NCBI RefSeq assembly: GCF_001552275.1
Contig: NZ_BCQW01000013.1
Coordinates: 1 to 64,000 of the forward strand
Reading direction: 5' to 3'
DNA from: Amphibacillus sediminis NBRC 103570
GTDB taxonomy: Bacteria; Bacillota; Bacilli; Bacillales; Amphibacillaceae
DNA: 64,000 bases
Position numbers and translations under genes: made by a program. Positions 16,983-26,274 of this stretch are shown one piece after another (the stretch's first letter is position 1; every line of letters starts with the position of its first letter). The notes under the pieces are model-generated. The model did not search any database. It saw nothing but the letters and a program-made list of their open reading frames with translations, and had not been told where the DNA came from.

Positions 16983-18149
16983 ATGAAGGTGAAGCAAGCA
17001 CTAGAACAAAAACCCTTGAACAACAAACGAAAACTAAATTTAAATGTTCAATCTTACACATTAATCATAGCTCTAATCGCGATTGCGCTAATTTTTAGCT
17101 TTTTGACTAATGGTGAATTTCTTTCACCACGAAATCTATCAAATCTATTTAATCAAATGGCCGTGATATCGGTACTATCGATTGGGATGACCTTAATCAT
17201 TGTCGCCGGACATATCGATTTGTCTGTTGGCTCATTGGCAGGTCTCACAGGTGGAATCGCAGCAATTCTCCAGGTCTGGCATGGATGGGGAACGATTCCT
17301 GTCATTTTAATTGCCCTGTTGACAGGGGCGTTGCTTGGACTTTGGCAAGGCTGGTGGGTGGCTTACCGAATGGTTCCTGCTTTTATCGTCACCTTAGGAG
17401 GACAATTGATTTTCAGGGGGATTTTAATCGGGATTAGTCAAGGGCGGACAATTGCCCCCTTAGAACCAAGTTTTCGCTTTATAGCCAATAGCTACTTACC
17501 ATTTAGCTTAGGCTATCTGCTTGCTTGTTTAGGGATACTGATTATGTTTGTTGTGACATGGCGAAGTCGTGTAAGGCGAAATAGCTTAAATCTTCAGCTT
17601 CATTCACCATTTGTTGATTACGGCAAAATAGCTCTATATGCTGTATTTACTTTATTCATTACCTTTATGCTCAATCTCTACTATGGTGTGCCTTTGCCAA
17701 TGCTAATTGTTGTGTTACTCGGTACATTTTTTATCTTTATTGCTAATCAAACCGCATTTGGTCGCTATATTTATGCAATTGGAGGTAATAAGGAAGCGGC
17801 TGCTTTATCAGGTATCAATATGAAGCGCAATACGTTAAGTGTCTTTGTTGTGATGGGAACATTAGCCGGTCTAGCAGGTGTCATGCTAACAAGTCGATTA
17901 AATGCTGCCACGGTTAGCGCTGGAGATATGTATGAACTTGATGCGATTGCGGCCTGTGTCATTGGTGGAGCAAGCTTAACAGGAGGAAAGGGCAAAATTG
18001 TCGGTGCGATTATAGGGGCCTTAATTATGGCGAGTATCGATAACGGCATGAGTATGATGAATCTGCAAACCTTCTGGCAGTATATTGTCAAAGGCCTAAT
18101 CCTGATTGTTGCTGTCTGGATTGATATTGCTAATAAGCATAAGGCATAA
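16983..18149 (+). CDS. xylH: Sugar ABC transporter permease (XylH-like)
   Basis: About 388 residues with roughly ten membrane segments. CUT2 permease motifs include LSIGMTLIIVAGHIDLSVGS and ACVIGGASLTGGKGKIVGAIIGAL near the C-terminus. The long insert in the middle (around residues 195-225, hydrophilic, arginine-rich) is typical of XylH as opposed to RbsC. The ATG at 16983 follows AGGAGGCG at the end of the ATPase gene, one base after its stop codon. Confidence 0.87.
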   Translation: MKVKQALEQKPLNNKRKLNLNVQSYTLIIALIAIALIFSFLTNGEFLSPRNLSNLFNQMAVISVLSIGMTLIIVAGHIDLSVGSLAGLTGGIAAILQVWHGWGTIPVILIALLTGALLGLWQGWWVAYRMVPAFIVTLGGQLIFRGILIGISQGRTIAPLEPSFRFIANSYLPFSLGYLLACLGILIMFVVTWRSRVRRNSLNLQLHSPFVDYGKIALYAVFTLFITFMLNLYYGVPLPMLIVVLLGTFFIFIANQTAFGRYIYAIGGNKEAAALSGINMKRNTLSVFVVMGTLAGLAGVMLTSRLNAATVSAGDMYELDAIAACVIGGASLTGGKGKIVGAIIGALIMASIDNGMSMMNLQTFWQYIVKGLILIVAVWIDIANKHKA

Positions 18150-18449
18150 AGGATATCCTGTCTATTAAGTAAAGGCTCTTGGTTAATCGGTATGTTCACA
18201 ATTCTAGCCCTATGTAGGATATCTGATTTGGGAGTCTATTAACACAAGTTCTTAGTCATATATCACATGATATGCCCTCGGTTATTCAAGTGAGATGATC
18301 GAGGGCATGGTCTAAAGAAATTATAGGAGTGGAATCTGACCAAACACAATAGCATGACCAGTTATCGATCTTTGGATAGTAAGATAGATATTAATGGCGC
18401 AAGTCTGTGGCAAAAAGGCACAGCATCATCTTGGCAATGGCTAAGGTAG
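18150..18449. other. Intergenic region with one strong hairpin
   Basis: Arms ATGCCCTCG (18272-18280) and CGAGGGCAT (18300-18308) pair perfectly but have no U-tract on either strand, so termination is uncertain. I see no gene here. Confidence 0.5.
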
Positions 18450-19028
18450 TTACAGATGAGCTGTCTTGAAAAATTGATTATTTAAAATGAAGATTAATTG
18501 GCGCTCCATATGCTCTGGTGAATCTCTATAATCAGATTTTATCCATTCTAAAATTAGGCCTAAAATGCCATAGGCAAGGTATGTAACGAAGTAATCCGCA
18601 TTAATCGCCGAGTTTAATTTTGAGGTGCTAACCTTCTTTTTAAATTCATCAGAAAATTTAGCAATAAAAGTATCATGGATATTAGGAATAGGCTCAGACG
18701 TTTTCCACAAATTAAAAAATTCTTTTTTTTGATAAATATAATTAAAGATGTTTTTTTCCGAATAAATTAAGGTATGGTCATCTTTGATTGAATAAAAAAA
18801 AGCAGACACTAGACCATTTAGTAAACTATTGTTAAGTTCCTCAACAAGCTCTTCTTTATATTGATAATGAAAGTAAAAGGTGCTTCTATTGTAGTCTGCC
18901 CGCTCAACTATATCTGTCACTGAAATATTTTTATACTCCTTTTCAAATAACAAATCAATAAATGCTTTTTTTAACATTTTTTTGGTTTTTCTCACACGCC
19001 GATCCTCTGATTTGTTTTCCTTACACAT
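18450..19028 (-). CDS. TetR-family transcriptional regulator
   Basis: This 192-residue protein has an N-terminal TetR helix-turn-helix (residues about 12-60: AFIDLLFEKEYKNISVTDIVERA, then YNRSTFYFHYQYKEEL) and a helical ligand-binding C-terminal domain resembling the TetR_C_7/DhaS-like group. GGGGG precedes the ATG at 19028. It is divergent from the beta-glucoside PTS and the two flavin reductases. Two related palindromes lie in the 320-bp gap, so it most likely represses that operon and senses a substrate or intermediate. Confidence 0.88.
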   Translation of the reverse strand: MCKENKSEDRRVRKTKKMLKKAFIDLLFEKEYKNISVTDIVERADYNRSTFYFHYQYKEELVEELNNSLLNGLVSAFFYSIKDDHTLIYSEKNIFNYIYQKKEFFNLWKTSEPIPNIHDTFIAKFSDEFKKKVSTSKLNSAINADYFVTYLAYGILGLILEWIKSDYRDSPEHMERQLIFILNNQFFKTAHL

Positions 19029-19210
19029 GACTATACCCCCAATTCATAAGGTGTAAATTCAAGTTGAAATTCCCAAACGTATATGTTTATTTTATCATTT
19101 ACTCTACTGATTAGGAACATGCTATTGCATATGGTATTTATTTTTGAAAATATCAAACACTTTTGCAAAAGATGTAGGCTATTAGACACTTAGGGGAATT
19201 TTAGTGGTTG

Positions 19211-19231
19211 ATGTTTTAGCCTGCTAAACAT
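19211..19231. promoter_or_regulatory. Candidate TetR operator 1
   Basis: An imperfect palindrome with arms ATGTTTTAGC and GCTAAACAT separated by two bases, in the divergent promoter region. It resembles the palindrome at 19292-19307. Confidence 0.5.
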
Positions 19232-19291
19232 TAAGATAAAAACAGATAAGCTTATCGATGGTTTTAAAGAACGTTCAATCCAAATTTTGAT

Positions 19292-19307
19292 AAATGTTTT
19301 AAACATT
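19292..19307. promoter_or_regulatory. Candidate TetR operator 2
   Basis: AATGTTTTAAACATT is near-palindromic and shares the ATGTTTTA and TAAACAT halves with the upstream site. It lies about 45 bp before the EIIBC start, a good position for repression. Confidence 0.5.
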
Positions 19308-19313
19308 AACTTA

Positions 19314-19327
19314 TGAAAGCGGATACT
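19314..19327 (+). promoter_or_regulatory. Candidate cre box before the beta-glucoside PTS gene
   Basis: TGAAAGCGGATACT fits the CcpA cre consensus except for its last base, and lies just upstream of the ribosome site. Confidence 0.45.
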
Positions 19328-19349
19328 TTATTTTTGGAGGTGTAATTGA

Positions 19350-20735
19350 GTGAATGATAGAGAGCAGTTTGTGAATGAAATATTAGCAGCATTAGGTGGG
19401 GAAGAAAATGTGCTAACCATGACTCACTGTGCAACTAGATTACGGTTCTCTTTACGAGATAATACTAAACTAGACCTAGATACGCTAGAGGCTAATTCCA
19501 AAATATTAGGTGTAGTAGCTAAAAACGGTAATTACCAATTAATTATTGGGACAAATGTTGCGCAGGTATATAAGGAAATAATTGATATAACAGGTCCATT
19601 CTCTTCACAAGCAACAGAAGCATCTGATCAGGATCAAAGTGAGCCAAAATCAAAAGGGAATATTTTGGATCGGTTTTTATCAACGATCTCATCCATCTTT
19701 ACACCTTATATTCCAGTATTAGCAACCTCAGGGATTATTCTAGGACTGATTGCATTAGCAGAAAACTTTGGTTGGCTAGCAGAAAATAGTCCGACTTCTA
19801 TTACGCTAAATGCAACTGGGAATGCTCTATTATTCTTTTTTCCTATTTTATTAGCATTTACGGCTGCTAGTAGATTTGGCGCAAATCCGTATATCGGTGC
19901 AACGATTGGTGCAGCTTTGATGCACCCGGATTTAAGTGCCATTCTAGTCTCAGGTGAAAAATTGGATTTCCTTGGTGTTCCATATATTGCAATGAATTTT
20001 GGCAATACCGTCATCCCAATCGTAATTGCCATTTGGGCATTTAGTTACCTTGAGAAAGGATTAAAGAAATACTTACCACGACCACTCCAGTTTACTCTTG
20101 TTCCATTTTTATCGCTTAGTATCATGGTTCCATTGTGTTTACTCGTGTTTGGTCCAATTGGCAACATGTTAGCTACAGGTATTGCCAATATTTATCTATT
20201 TTTTGTAGAAGGCAATGTTTTATTATTAAGTTTGTTTTTTGGTGCATTCTTTATCTTTGTCATTATGCTAGGTTTGCACTGGGTTATCCTTCCTATTCAA
20301 TTGCAAATTTTATCTGAGCAAGGTTTTGAATATTCATTAGCAGCTGGCGGTATGGGAGGATATGCGTTATTAGGGATTTCATTAGCTGTCCTCGTCTTTA
20401 ATAAAGACAAAAAACTAAAAGAAGTAGCCGGTTCATCAGCTTTTGTTAATTTAATATCTGGTATAACCGAGCCAGCACTTTATGGGATATGTTTAAAAAG
20501 TAAGCACTATTTCATTTCTTTAATCTTAGGTGGTGCAGCAGGTGGACTTGTCTGTGGTCTTTTCCAAGTCTACGTCAAAGCTTTTGCCTTTGGTGGAATT
20601 CTTGGATTACCAGCTTTTGCGGCGGCAACAGAGGTCTTTCCTTTCTATTTACTTAGTGTATTTTCTTCGATTGCGGTAGGCTTTATTGTCACATTTTTAA
20701 TTGAAAAAAGCAGAAAAAAACGTTCAATAACCTAA
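19350..20735 (+). CDS. PTS EIIBC, beta-glucoside family, lacking EIIA
   Basis: The protein has 461 residues. The EIIB domain is residues about 1-85 with the phosphorylated cysteine C27 in MTHCATRLRFSL. After a linker, EIIC has about ten membrane segments and Bgl-family motifs (FTPYIPVLATSGI, FGANPYIGATIGAALMHPDL, ISGITEPALYGI). Full-length BglF-type enzymes have about 610-630 residues with a C-terminal EIIA. This one ends after EIIC (EKSRKKRSIT), so it must use an EIIA from elsewhere. GTG start at 19350 follows TTGGAGG. Its operon partners are two flavin reductases rather than a phospho-beta-glucosidase, which is unusual. Confidence 0.88.
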   Translation: MNDREQFVNEILAALGGEENVLTMTHCATRLRFSLRDNTKLDLDTLEANSKILGVVAKNGNYQLIIGTNVAQVYKEIIDITGPFSSQATEASDQDQSEPKSKGNILDRFLSTISSIFTPYIPVLATSGIILGLIALAENFGWLAENSPTSITLNATGNALLFFFPILLAFTAASRFGANPYIGATIGAALMHPDLSAILVSGEKLDFLGVPYIAMNFGNTVIPIVIAIWAFSYLEKGLKKYLPRPLQFTLVPFLSLSIMVPLCLLVFGPIGNMLATGIANIYLFFVEGNVLLLSLFFGAFFIFVIMLGLHWVILPIQLQILSEQGFEYSLAAGGMGGYALLGISLAVLVFNKDKKLKEVAGSSAFVNLISGITEPALYGICLKSKHYFISLILGGAAGGLVCGLFQVYVKAFAFGGILGLPAFAAATEVFPFYLLSVFSSIAVGFIVTFLIEKSRKKRSIT

Positions 20736-20744
20736 ATTCAAGTC

Positions 20745-20784
20745 ATACATGGATTGCTCAATATACAATTGGTAATCCATGTAT
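20745..20784 (+). terminator. Hairpin between EIIBC and the first reductase
   Basis: Arms ATACATGGATT (20745-20755) and AATCCATGTAT (20774-20784) pair perfectly. No run of T follows, so it may attenuate or stabilise the transcript rather than end it. Confidence 0.4.
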
Positions 20785-20859
20785 CACTTTATCAATGTTT
20801 TTTCTTCTTTCCCGGGGGATGATTAAATAACTAAGAGAAAGTAAAGGAAGGTGGAAAAA

Positions 20860-22740
20860 ATGAAATTTCCTCATTTATTTAAACCCATTAAAGTAAATCA
20901 ATTAATTTTCCATAATAGAATTATTGCAACACCAGCTGGTCCTTATCAAGATAAGGCCATTGGCGGTGCGGGTACAATTATAACGGGAAGCGCTAATGTT
21001 AGTCGAAAACGATCCAGCTACTCCCGACCTGATGATCCGTATATATTTGACAAATATCATCGCGAAGAAACTAAAAATCGGATATTTGTGGCTAAACAAG
21101 CAGGTGCTAAGGCATCTTTAGAATTAATTCACGCAGGTCTTTATGCTCGTGTAGATGATTATGCATATGGTCCTGTCAGCTTTACTAGAGATGATGGTAC
21201 TGAAGTTCGAGCGATGACAGAAAAAGACATGATTGAAGTAGCTAATGACTGGGCTGAGACAGCCAAACATGCCAAGGAAATGGGCTTTGATCTTGTGATG
21301 TTGCACTTTGGTCATGGGTGGCTTCCAGCACAATTTTTATCACCACTTTTTAATAAAAGGGAAGATCAGTATGGAGGTAGTTTTGAAAATCGAATTAAGT
21401 TTCCAGTGATGATTATTGATCAAGTACGCAAGGCAGTAGGCCCTGATTTTGTTATAGATATGCGCATTAGTGCATCGGAATGTGTGGATGGTTCAATTGA
21501 ATTTAGTGAGGTTCTCAATTTTATTAAATTAATAGAAGACAAGATCGATATGGTTCATATTTCAGCTGGATTAGATATTGATTCCGAGGGGAATGTTCAT
21601 GCTGTTACAACGATTTTTAAAGAGCATATGCCTAATGTTGAATGGGCAGCTGAGGTAAAGCACCATGTCAAGATTCCTGTAACGGTGGTTGGTGCGATTA
21701 TGAGTCCAGAAGAAGGTGAAGCTATTATAGCTTCAGAAAAAGCTGATTTTATAGCGTTAGGTCGTCCTTTAATTGCCGATCCATTTTGGCCTCAAAAAGC
21801 GAAAGAAGGACGAGATGAAGATATTGTACCCTGTTTGCGCTGTCAATATTGTTACCATATCTCTACAGACAGAAAGAATGTCGGGTGTTCTGTTAACCCA
21901 AGGTATCATAAAAAACATCTCGTCCCATTAGAATTGGATAAAGCAAAACGAAAGAAACGCGTAGTCGTAATAGGAGGCGGCCCTGCTGGGATGAAAGCAG
22001 CATTGGTAGCTGATGAACGCGGTCATGAAGTTATTTTAGTTGAAAAATCAGCCGAACTAGGTGGCGCATTAATTTATGCGAAATATGAAGAGCTGAAAGT
22101 GGATTTATACAATTATATGATGTATTTGATTAGACAAATCAACAAATCAAAGGTCAACGTTATGTTAAATACAGAAGCTTCGGCTGATTTTATTAAAACA
22201 CTATCTCCTGAAGCTATTATTGTAGCTATTGGTGCAAATCCATTTACGCCCCCAATTAAAGGAGTCAATCAAGAGCATGTATGGCAAGCCTTAGATGTCT
22301 ATGGTCATGTCGATCAGCTTGGTCAAGATGTAGTGATAATCGGAGGCGGATCTACTGGGTGTGAATTAGGCTTAGAACTCGCCAAAAATGGCCGAAATGT
22401 AACGCTACTTGAGGGGACAAGTAAATATGCTGCTAATGGTAACACGCTCTATCGGACTGGATTAAAGCAAGCCATCGAAAAAGAAAAAAACTTGTCTATT
22501 GAGTTAAATGCCTTCTGCCAAGAAATCAAACCAGATGGTGTAGCTTTCTCGAAAAATGGTAAAGAAGAGTTTGTTTCTGCCCAAAGCGTGATTTTATCAA
22601 CAGGAATGAGAGTGGATCAACATTTTGTCGAATCATTTTATAATATTGTTCCCGATACGTTTGTTATAGGTGATGCCTATAAAGTTAGGAATGTGATGGA
22701 TGCGACTAGAGAAGGTTACTTTACGGCCAAGAATATCTAA
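20860..22740 (+). CDS. Old-yellow-enzyme/FeS/FAD reductase (enoate or dienoyl-CoA reductase type), paralog 1
   Basis: About 626 residues in the 2,4-dienoyl-CoA reductase / BaiCD / enoate reductase layout. An FMN TIM barrel spans about 1-320 (AGAKASLELIHAG, LHFGHGWLPAQFLSPLFNKR, active-site tyrosine region YGGSFENR). A cysteine cluster CLRCQYC with a fourth cysteine in VGCSVNPR (about 325-345) would bind a 4Fe-4S cluster. An FAD site (VVVIGGGPAGMKAA) and an NAD(P)H site (VVIIGGGSTGCELG) follow. It likely reduces an activated C=C bond. ATG at 20860 is chosen over GTG at 20851, which lies in the ribosome site AAGGAAGGTGG. A close paralog follows. Confidence 0.88.
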   Translation: MKFPHLFKPIKVNQLIFHNRIIATPAGPYQDKAIGGAGTIITGSANVSRKRSSYSRPDDPYIFDKYHREETKNRIFVAKQAGAKASLELIHAGLYARVDDYAYGPVSFTRDDGTEVRAMTEKDMIEVANDWAETAKHAKEMGFDLVMLHFGHGWLPAQFLSPLFNKREDQYGGSFENRIKFPVMIIDQVRKAVGPDFVIDMRISASECVDGSIEFSEVLNFIKLIEDKIDMVHISAGLDIDSEGNVHAVTTIFKEHMPNVEWAAEVKHHVKIPVTVVGAIMSPEEGEAIIASEKADFIALGRPLIADPFWPQKAKEGRDEDIVPCLRCQYCYHISTDRKNVGCSVNPRYHKKHLVPLELDKAKRKKRVVVIGGGPAGMKAALVADERGHEVILVEKSAELGGALIYAKYEELKVDLYNYMMYLIRQINKSKVNVMLNTEASADFIKTLSPEAIIVAIGANPFTPPIKGVNQEHVWQALDVYGHVDQLGQDVVIIGGGSTGCELGLELAKNGRNVTLLEGTSKYAANGNTLYRTGLKQAIEKEKNLSIELNAFCQEIKPDGVAFSKNGKEEFVSAQSVILSTGMRVDQHFVESFYNIVPDTFVIGDAYKVRNVMDATREGYFTAKNI

Positions 22741-22831
22741 AAACTTAAATTGAGCCACAGGTTAAGGACCTTATCAGTGATCGCTTTAATCGTTTGTGTT
22801 TAATCATATCACATAGAATGAGGGTGTAAAA

Positions 22832-24712
22832 ATGAAATTTCCAAATTTGTTTAAACCAATGAGAATTAAAAATGTTATCTTTAACAATCGAATTATTGCA
22901 ACACCAGCGGGTCCTTTTCAAGATAAGGCTTTAGGTGGAGCGGGTGTGATTATTACTGGCAGTGCTAATGTGAGTCGTAAAAGAGCAAGTTATTCAAGAC
23001 CAGACGAGCCTTATATCTTTGATAAATATGAAAGAGAAGCAACGAAAAAACGTGTTGTCATTGCTCATCAAGCTGGTGCTAAGGCCTCATTAGAACTGAT
23101 CCATTCTGGTCAATACGCACGTGTGGATGATTATGCGATTGGACCTGTTGGATATGTAAGGAATGATGGCATTGAAGTAAAAGCAATGGATGAACAGATG
23201 ATGAACGAGGTGGCTAACGATTGGGCGGTTACGGCCAAGAATGCTAAAGAAATGGGCTTTGACCTTGTTATGCTTCATTTTGGCCATGGCTGGTTACCGG
23301 CAGAATTTTTGTCCCCTTTATTTAATAAACGGACAGATAAATTTGGTGGAAGCTTTGAAAATAGAGCTCGATTCCCTAAGATGATTATTGATCGAGTTCG
23401 TGAAGCAGTCGGTCAGGATTTTATCATTGACATGCGAATAAGTGCCTCGGAATGTGTTGATGGCTCCATTGAATTCGATGATGTCTTAAAGTTTATTAAA
23501 CTAGTAGAGGACCAATTGGATATGGTTCACATTTCTGCAGGACTTGACCTCAATCATGAGGGCAATGTTCATATGGCTCCAACCATTTTTAAAGAGCATA
23601 TGCCTAATGTAGAATGGGCAGCCGAGGTTAAGCGGCATGTAAGCATCCCCGTAACCGTTGTAGGCGCAATAATGAATCCGAGTGAGGCTGAGTCTATCCT
23701 TGCAGAAGGAAAAGCTGACTTCATCGCATTAGGTAGACCGCTTATTGCGGATCCTTTTTGGCCCGCTAAAGCCAAGGAGGGACGAGACGAGGACATTGTT
23801 CCATGCTTACGCTGTCAATTCTGTTATCATATTTCTACTGAACGTAAAAATGTTGGTTGTTCAGTAAATCCTAGATACACACGACCAGATCTTGTCCCTC
23901 TACAGGTTCCTAAAGCTGAAGATAAGAAAAGAGTTGTCGTTATTGGTGGTGGGCCTGCAGGAATGAAGGCTGCACTTGTTGCCGATCAAAGAGGACATGA
24001 AGTCATTTTAATTGAAAAGGAAAAAGAGCTCGGTGGGGCTTTACGATATGCAGAATATGAGGAGCTAAAAATTGATCTCTATCATTACATGAAGTATTTG
24101 ATCACACAAATTGATAAATCAAAGGTAACAGTAATGCGTAACGTAGAAGCGACCAAAGCTATTATTGATGATTTAACTCCAGATGCTGTTATCATAGCTA
24201 TTGGTGCTAAGCCGTTTACACCACCGATCAAAGGTGTAGAACTACCCCATGTCGTACAGGCTCTTGATGTATATGGTAGGATTGACCAACTTAGTGATCA
24301 AATTGTTTTGATCGGAGGAGGGTCGACAGGCTGTGAATTAGGAATTGAACTGGCTCGTAATGGTAAGCATGTGACCATCTTAGAAGGAACAGATCAACTT
24401 GCAAGTAATGGAAATATGCTGTACCGGATTGGTTTGAGACAAACAATGGAGCAGGAGGACAACCTAGATTGGGAATTAAATGCATATTGCCAGGAAATAA
24501 CCAATCAAGGTGTGAAATATTTACAAGATGGCATCGAAAAATTTATAGATGCCGGAACGGTCATTATGTCAACTGGTATGCGGGCAAATCCTGCACAGAA
24601 TGAATCTTTTTATGGTAGTGTAGTTGATACATTTGTTATTGGAGATGCCATCAAACCAAGAAATGTGATGGATGCAACTAGGGAAGCCTATTTTATAGCA
24701 GCTAACCTCTAA
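22832..24712 (+). CDS. Old-yellow-enzyme/FeS/FAD reductase, paralog 2
   Basis: This 626-residue protein is collinear with and strongly similar to the preceding gene over its whole length, evidently a tandem duplication. It keeps the same landmarks: LHFGHGWLPAEFLSPLFNKR, FGGSFENR (phenylalanine where paralog 1 has tyrosine before GGSF), CLRCQFC plus VGCSVNPR, VVVIGGGPAGMKAA and VLIGGGSTGCELG. Differences concentrate at positions such as VGYVRNDGIEV that may tune substrate choice. It starts at ATG 22832 after GAGGGTG. The two enzymes may act on successive or related unsaturated substrates, or form a heteromer; neither is proven. Confidence 0.87.
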   Translation: MKFPNLFKPMRIKNVIFNNRIIATPAGPFQDKALGGAGVIITGSANVSRKRASYSRPDEPYIFDKYEREATKKRVVIAHQAGAKASLELIHSGQYARVDDYAIGPVGYVRNDGIEVKAMDEQMMNEVANDWAVTAKNAKEMGFDLVMLHFGHGWLPAEFLSPLFNKRTDKFGGSFENRARFPKMIIDRVREAVGQDFIIDMRISASECVDGSIEFDDVLKFIKLVEDQLDMVHISAGLDLNHEGNVHMAPTIFKEHMPNVEWAAEVKRHVSIPVTVVGAIMNPSEAESILAEGKADFIALGRPLIADPFWPAKAKEGRDEDIVPCLRCQFCYHISTERKNVGCSVNPRYTRPDLVPLQVPKAEDKKRVVVIGGGPAGMKAALVADQRGHEVILIEKEKELGGALRYAEYEELKIDLYHYMKYLITQIDKSKVTVMRNVEATKAIIDDLTPDAVIIAIGAKPFTPPIKGVELPHVVQALDVYGRIDQLSDQIVLIGGGSTGCELGIELARNGKHVTILEGTDQLASNGNMLYRIGLRQTMEQEDNLDWELNAYCQEITNQGVKYLQDGIEKFIDAGTVIMSTGMRANPAQNESFYGSVVDTFVIGDAIKPRNVMDATREAYFIAANL

Positions 24713-24827
24713 GACATTTACATTAAAAAAACTAATATCTTTATTTTTTTATTAGCATTAAGCATCAGGTGTTTTAGCCGACAAACAAGACATGATTAGA
24801 AAGTCTTAAGCCGGTAGTTGATCCTTC

Positions 24828-24867
24828 AACAGGGAATAACCTTTAATGGTTGCTCCCTGTTTTTTTA
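24828..24867 (+). terminator. Terminator of the reductase operon
   Basis: Arms AACAGGGA (24828-24835) and TCCCTGTT (24854-24861) enclose a smaller AACC/GGTT helix and are followed by a T run. That T run is also the left TTTAT boundary of family-1 copy B. Confidence 0.8.
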
Positions 24868-25116
24868 TCGCAGTGTAACTGGATGGGGCTGCGATTACTC
24901 GCCCCATCGAAGGGCTTTTGTAAGACTCCCCCTTCAAGAAATAAGGGAACACGTCAGTCTAAATCGGAGATCCAACAGCCAGTAACGGCCTGATTGGTTC
25001 AACTAATGTTCAGTTGGGAGAGAGGAAGCTAACTAAGTTTGCGACGTCGTGTCGCAACGACGACTGCACGAGCACATCCTATGCGTAGCCCCCCAATGAA
25101 CGAAGTTTCACTTTAT
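24864..25116 (+). mobile_element. Family-1 structured repeat, copy B (full length)
   Basis: A full-length copy bounded by TTTAT at 24864-24868 and 25112-25116. It contains the ATCGCAG/CTGCGAT arms and the hairpin GCGACGTCGTGTCGC. It is inserted in the U-tract of the upstream terminator. Confidence 0.85.
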
Positions 25117-25139
25117 ATACCTACCTAAATTTGATGGTT

Positions 25140-25248
25140 AACTTCATTCAGCAAAAGTCTCCCACTTCTACGGACGCCGCAGATTTTCTACGAAATTTAT
25201 CGAGCTTCACCGATAAATTCTGGGCAAATAGGCCGAGGCCATTTGATC
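25140..25248 (+). repeat. Family-2 repeat, copy 3 (internally deleted)
   Basis: It has the family start AACTTCATTCAGCAAAAGTC and the end CTGGGCAAATAGGCCGAGGC, but is about 75 bp shorter than copy 1. It follows family-1 copy B by 23 bp. Confidence 0.65.
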
Positions 25249-25369
25249 CGTTTATGCTAATAAAAAGTAAAAATATAGTTTAATTATAAAAATAAACCAA
25301 AAGAAAACGGTTAATTTTAAATTAAATACGAAAATTCAGACTTTTTCGTAAAAAAAGGTAACATAGCTA

Positions 25370-25397
25370 TTGAAATATTAAAATTTCATGATATATT
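25370..25397 (+). promoter_or_regulatory. Predicted sigma-A promoter of the IclR/dipeptide operon
   Basis: TTGAAA (25370-25375) and TATATT (25392-25397), 16 bp apart, in AT-rich DNA. Confidence 0.45.
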
Positions 25398-25422
25398 CTT
25401 AATAATAATAAAATTCGGAATA

Positions 25423-25443
25423 TTGGTTCTATTATAGAACCAA
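25423..25443. promoter_or_regulatory. Candidate IclR operator
   Basis: A perfect inverted repeat with arms TTGGTTCTA and TAGAACCAA around a 3-bp centre. It lies downstream of the predicted -10 box and 20 bp before the chosen IclR start, a position suited to autorepression. Confidence 0.65.
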
Positions 25444-25462
25444 GGGATTGATGGTGATCTAT

Positions 25463-26248
25463 TTGAGTTCAAAAACGGTAATGAAGGCATTAAATGTTCT
25501 AGAGAAGTTTACGGTCGATCGACCAACTTGGGGATTAAGAGAGCTTGCACGAGAATTAGATATGAGTCACACGATAGTGCATCGTTTGCTATCAACCTTT
25601 GAAACGAGAGGCTATCTATTTCAAAATCCAGAAACACAAAAGTATGAGCTTGGCATTAAATTTATGGAGCTTAGTAATGTTGTTGAGGAGAATCTTAAAC
25701 TCTCGCAATGGATCGAGCCGATTATGAAACAAGTTGCTGAGGAAACAGGTGAAAGTGTTGTACTTACCTTACTAGATAACAGTGAAGGGCTTTTCGCCAA
25801 AATTGTCGAGAGTAACCGTCAAGTTCGCTTTGCAGAATCGATTGGTAAACGATCGCCTCTTTATAAAGGAGCTTCTCATAAAGTTATCTTAGCTTTTTTA
25901 CCAGAAGAAGTGCAATTAGAAATTGCTCAGCAGGGAATGCTTGAATCAGCAGAGGAGATAGTTTCATCTGATCTGTTTTTGACTAAGCTCGCTGAAATCA
26001 AACGAAGAGAATGGGCTTATACATCTGGGGAGACGATTCAAGAGGTTGCCGCCATCTCTGTTCCACTTTTTGATTATCAAAAACAGGTGCTTGGTTCCTT
26101 ATCCGTTGCAGGGCCGGTTTATCGGATAGAGCAGGTTAATCCAGAACAAGTTGCATCTATACTGAAAAGAAATTGCTTGGAATTATCATCCATCTTAAGT
26201 AAAGTTTGTTTTCCGACTAGAAGAAACTATTTGTTAAAGCAGTTATAA
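25463..26248 (+). CDS. IclR-family transcriptional regulator
   Basis: About 261 residues. The N-terminal winged helix (about 1-65: WGLRELARELDMSHTIVHRLLSTFETRGYL) and the C-terminal effector domain (about 80-250: GESVVLTLLDN, SPLYKGASHKVILAFL, AAISVPLFDYQKQVLGSLSVAGP) are typical of IclR. The start is uncertain: TTG 25448, ATG 25451 and TTG 25463 are in frame. I choose 25463 because GGTGAT lies just upstream and the product then begins SSKTVMKALNVLEKF like other family members. It heads the dipeptide transport operon and probably controls it through the palindrome at 25423-25443. Confidence 0.85.
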   Translation: MSSKTVMKALNVLEKFTVDRPTWGLRELARELDMSHTIVHRLLSTFETRGYLFQNPETQKYELGIKFMELSNVVEENLKLSQWIEPIMKQVAEETGESVVLTLLDNSEGLFAKIVESNRQVRFAESIGKRSPLYKGASHKVILAFLPEEVQLEIAQQGMLESAEEIVSSDLFLTKLAEIKRREWAYTSGETIQEVAAISVPLFDYQKQVLGSLSVAGPVYRIEQVNPEQVASILKRNCLELSSILSKVCFPTRRNYLLKQL

Positions 26249-26274
26249 GTCTTGCGACGAAAAGAGGGGTTAAA

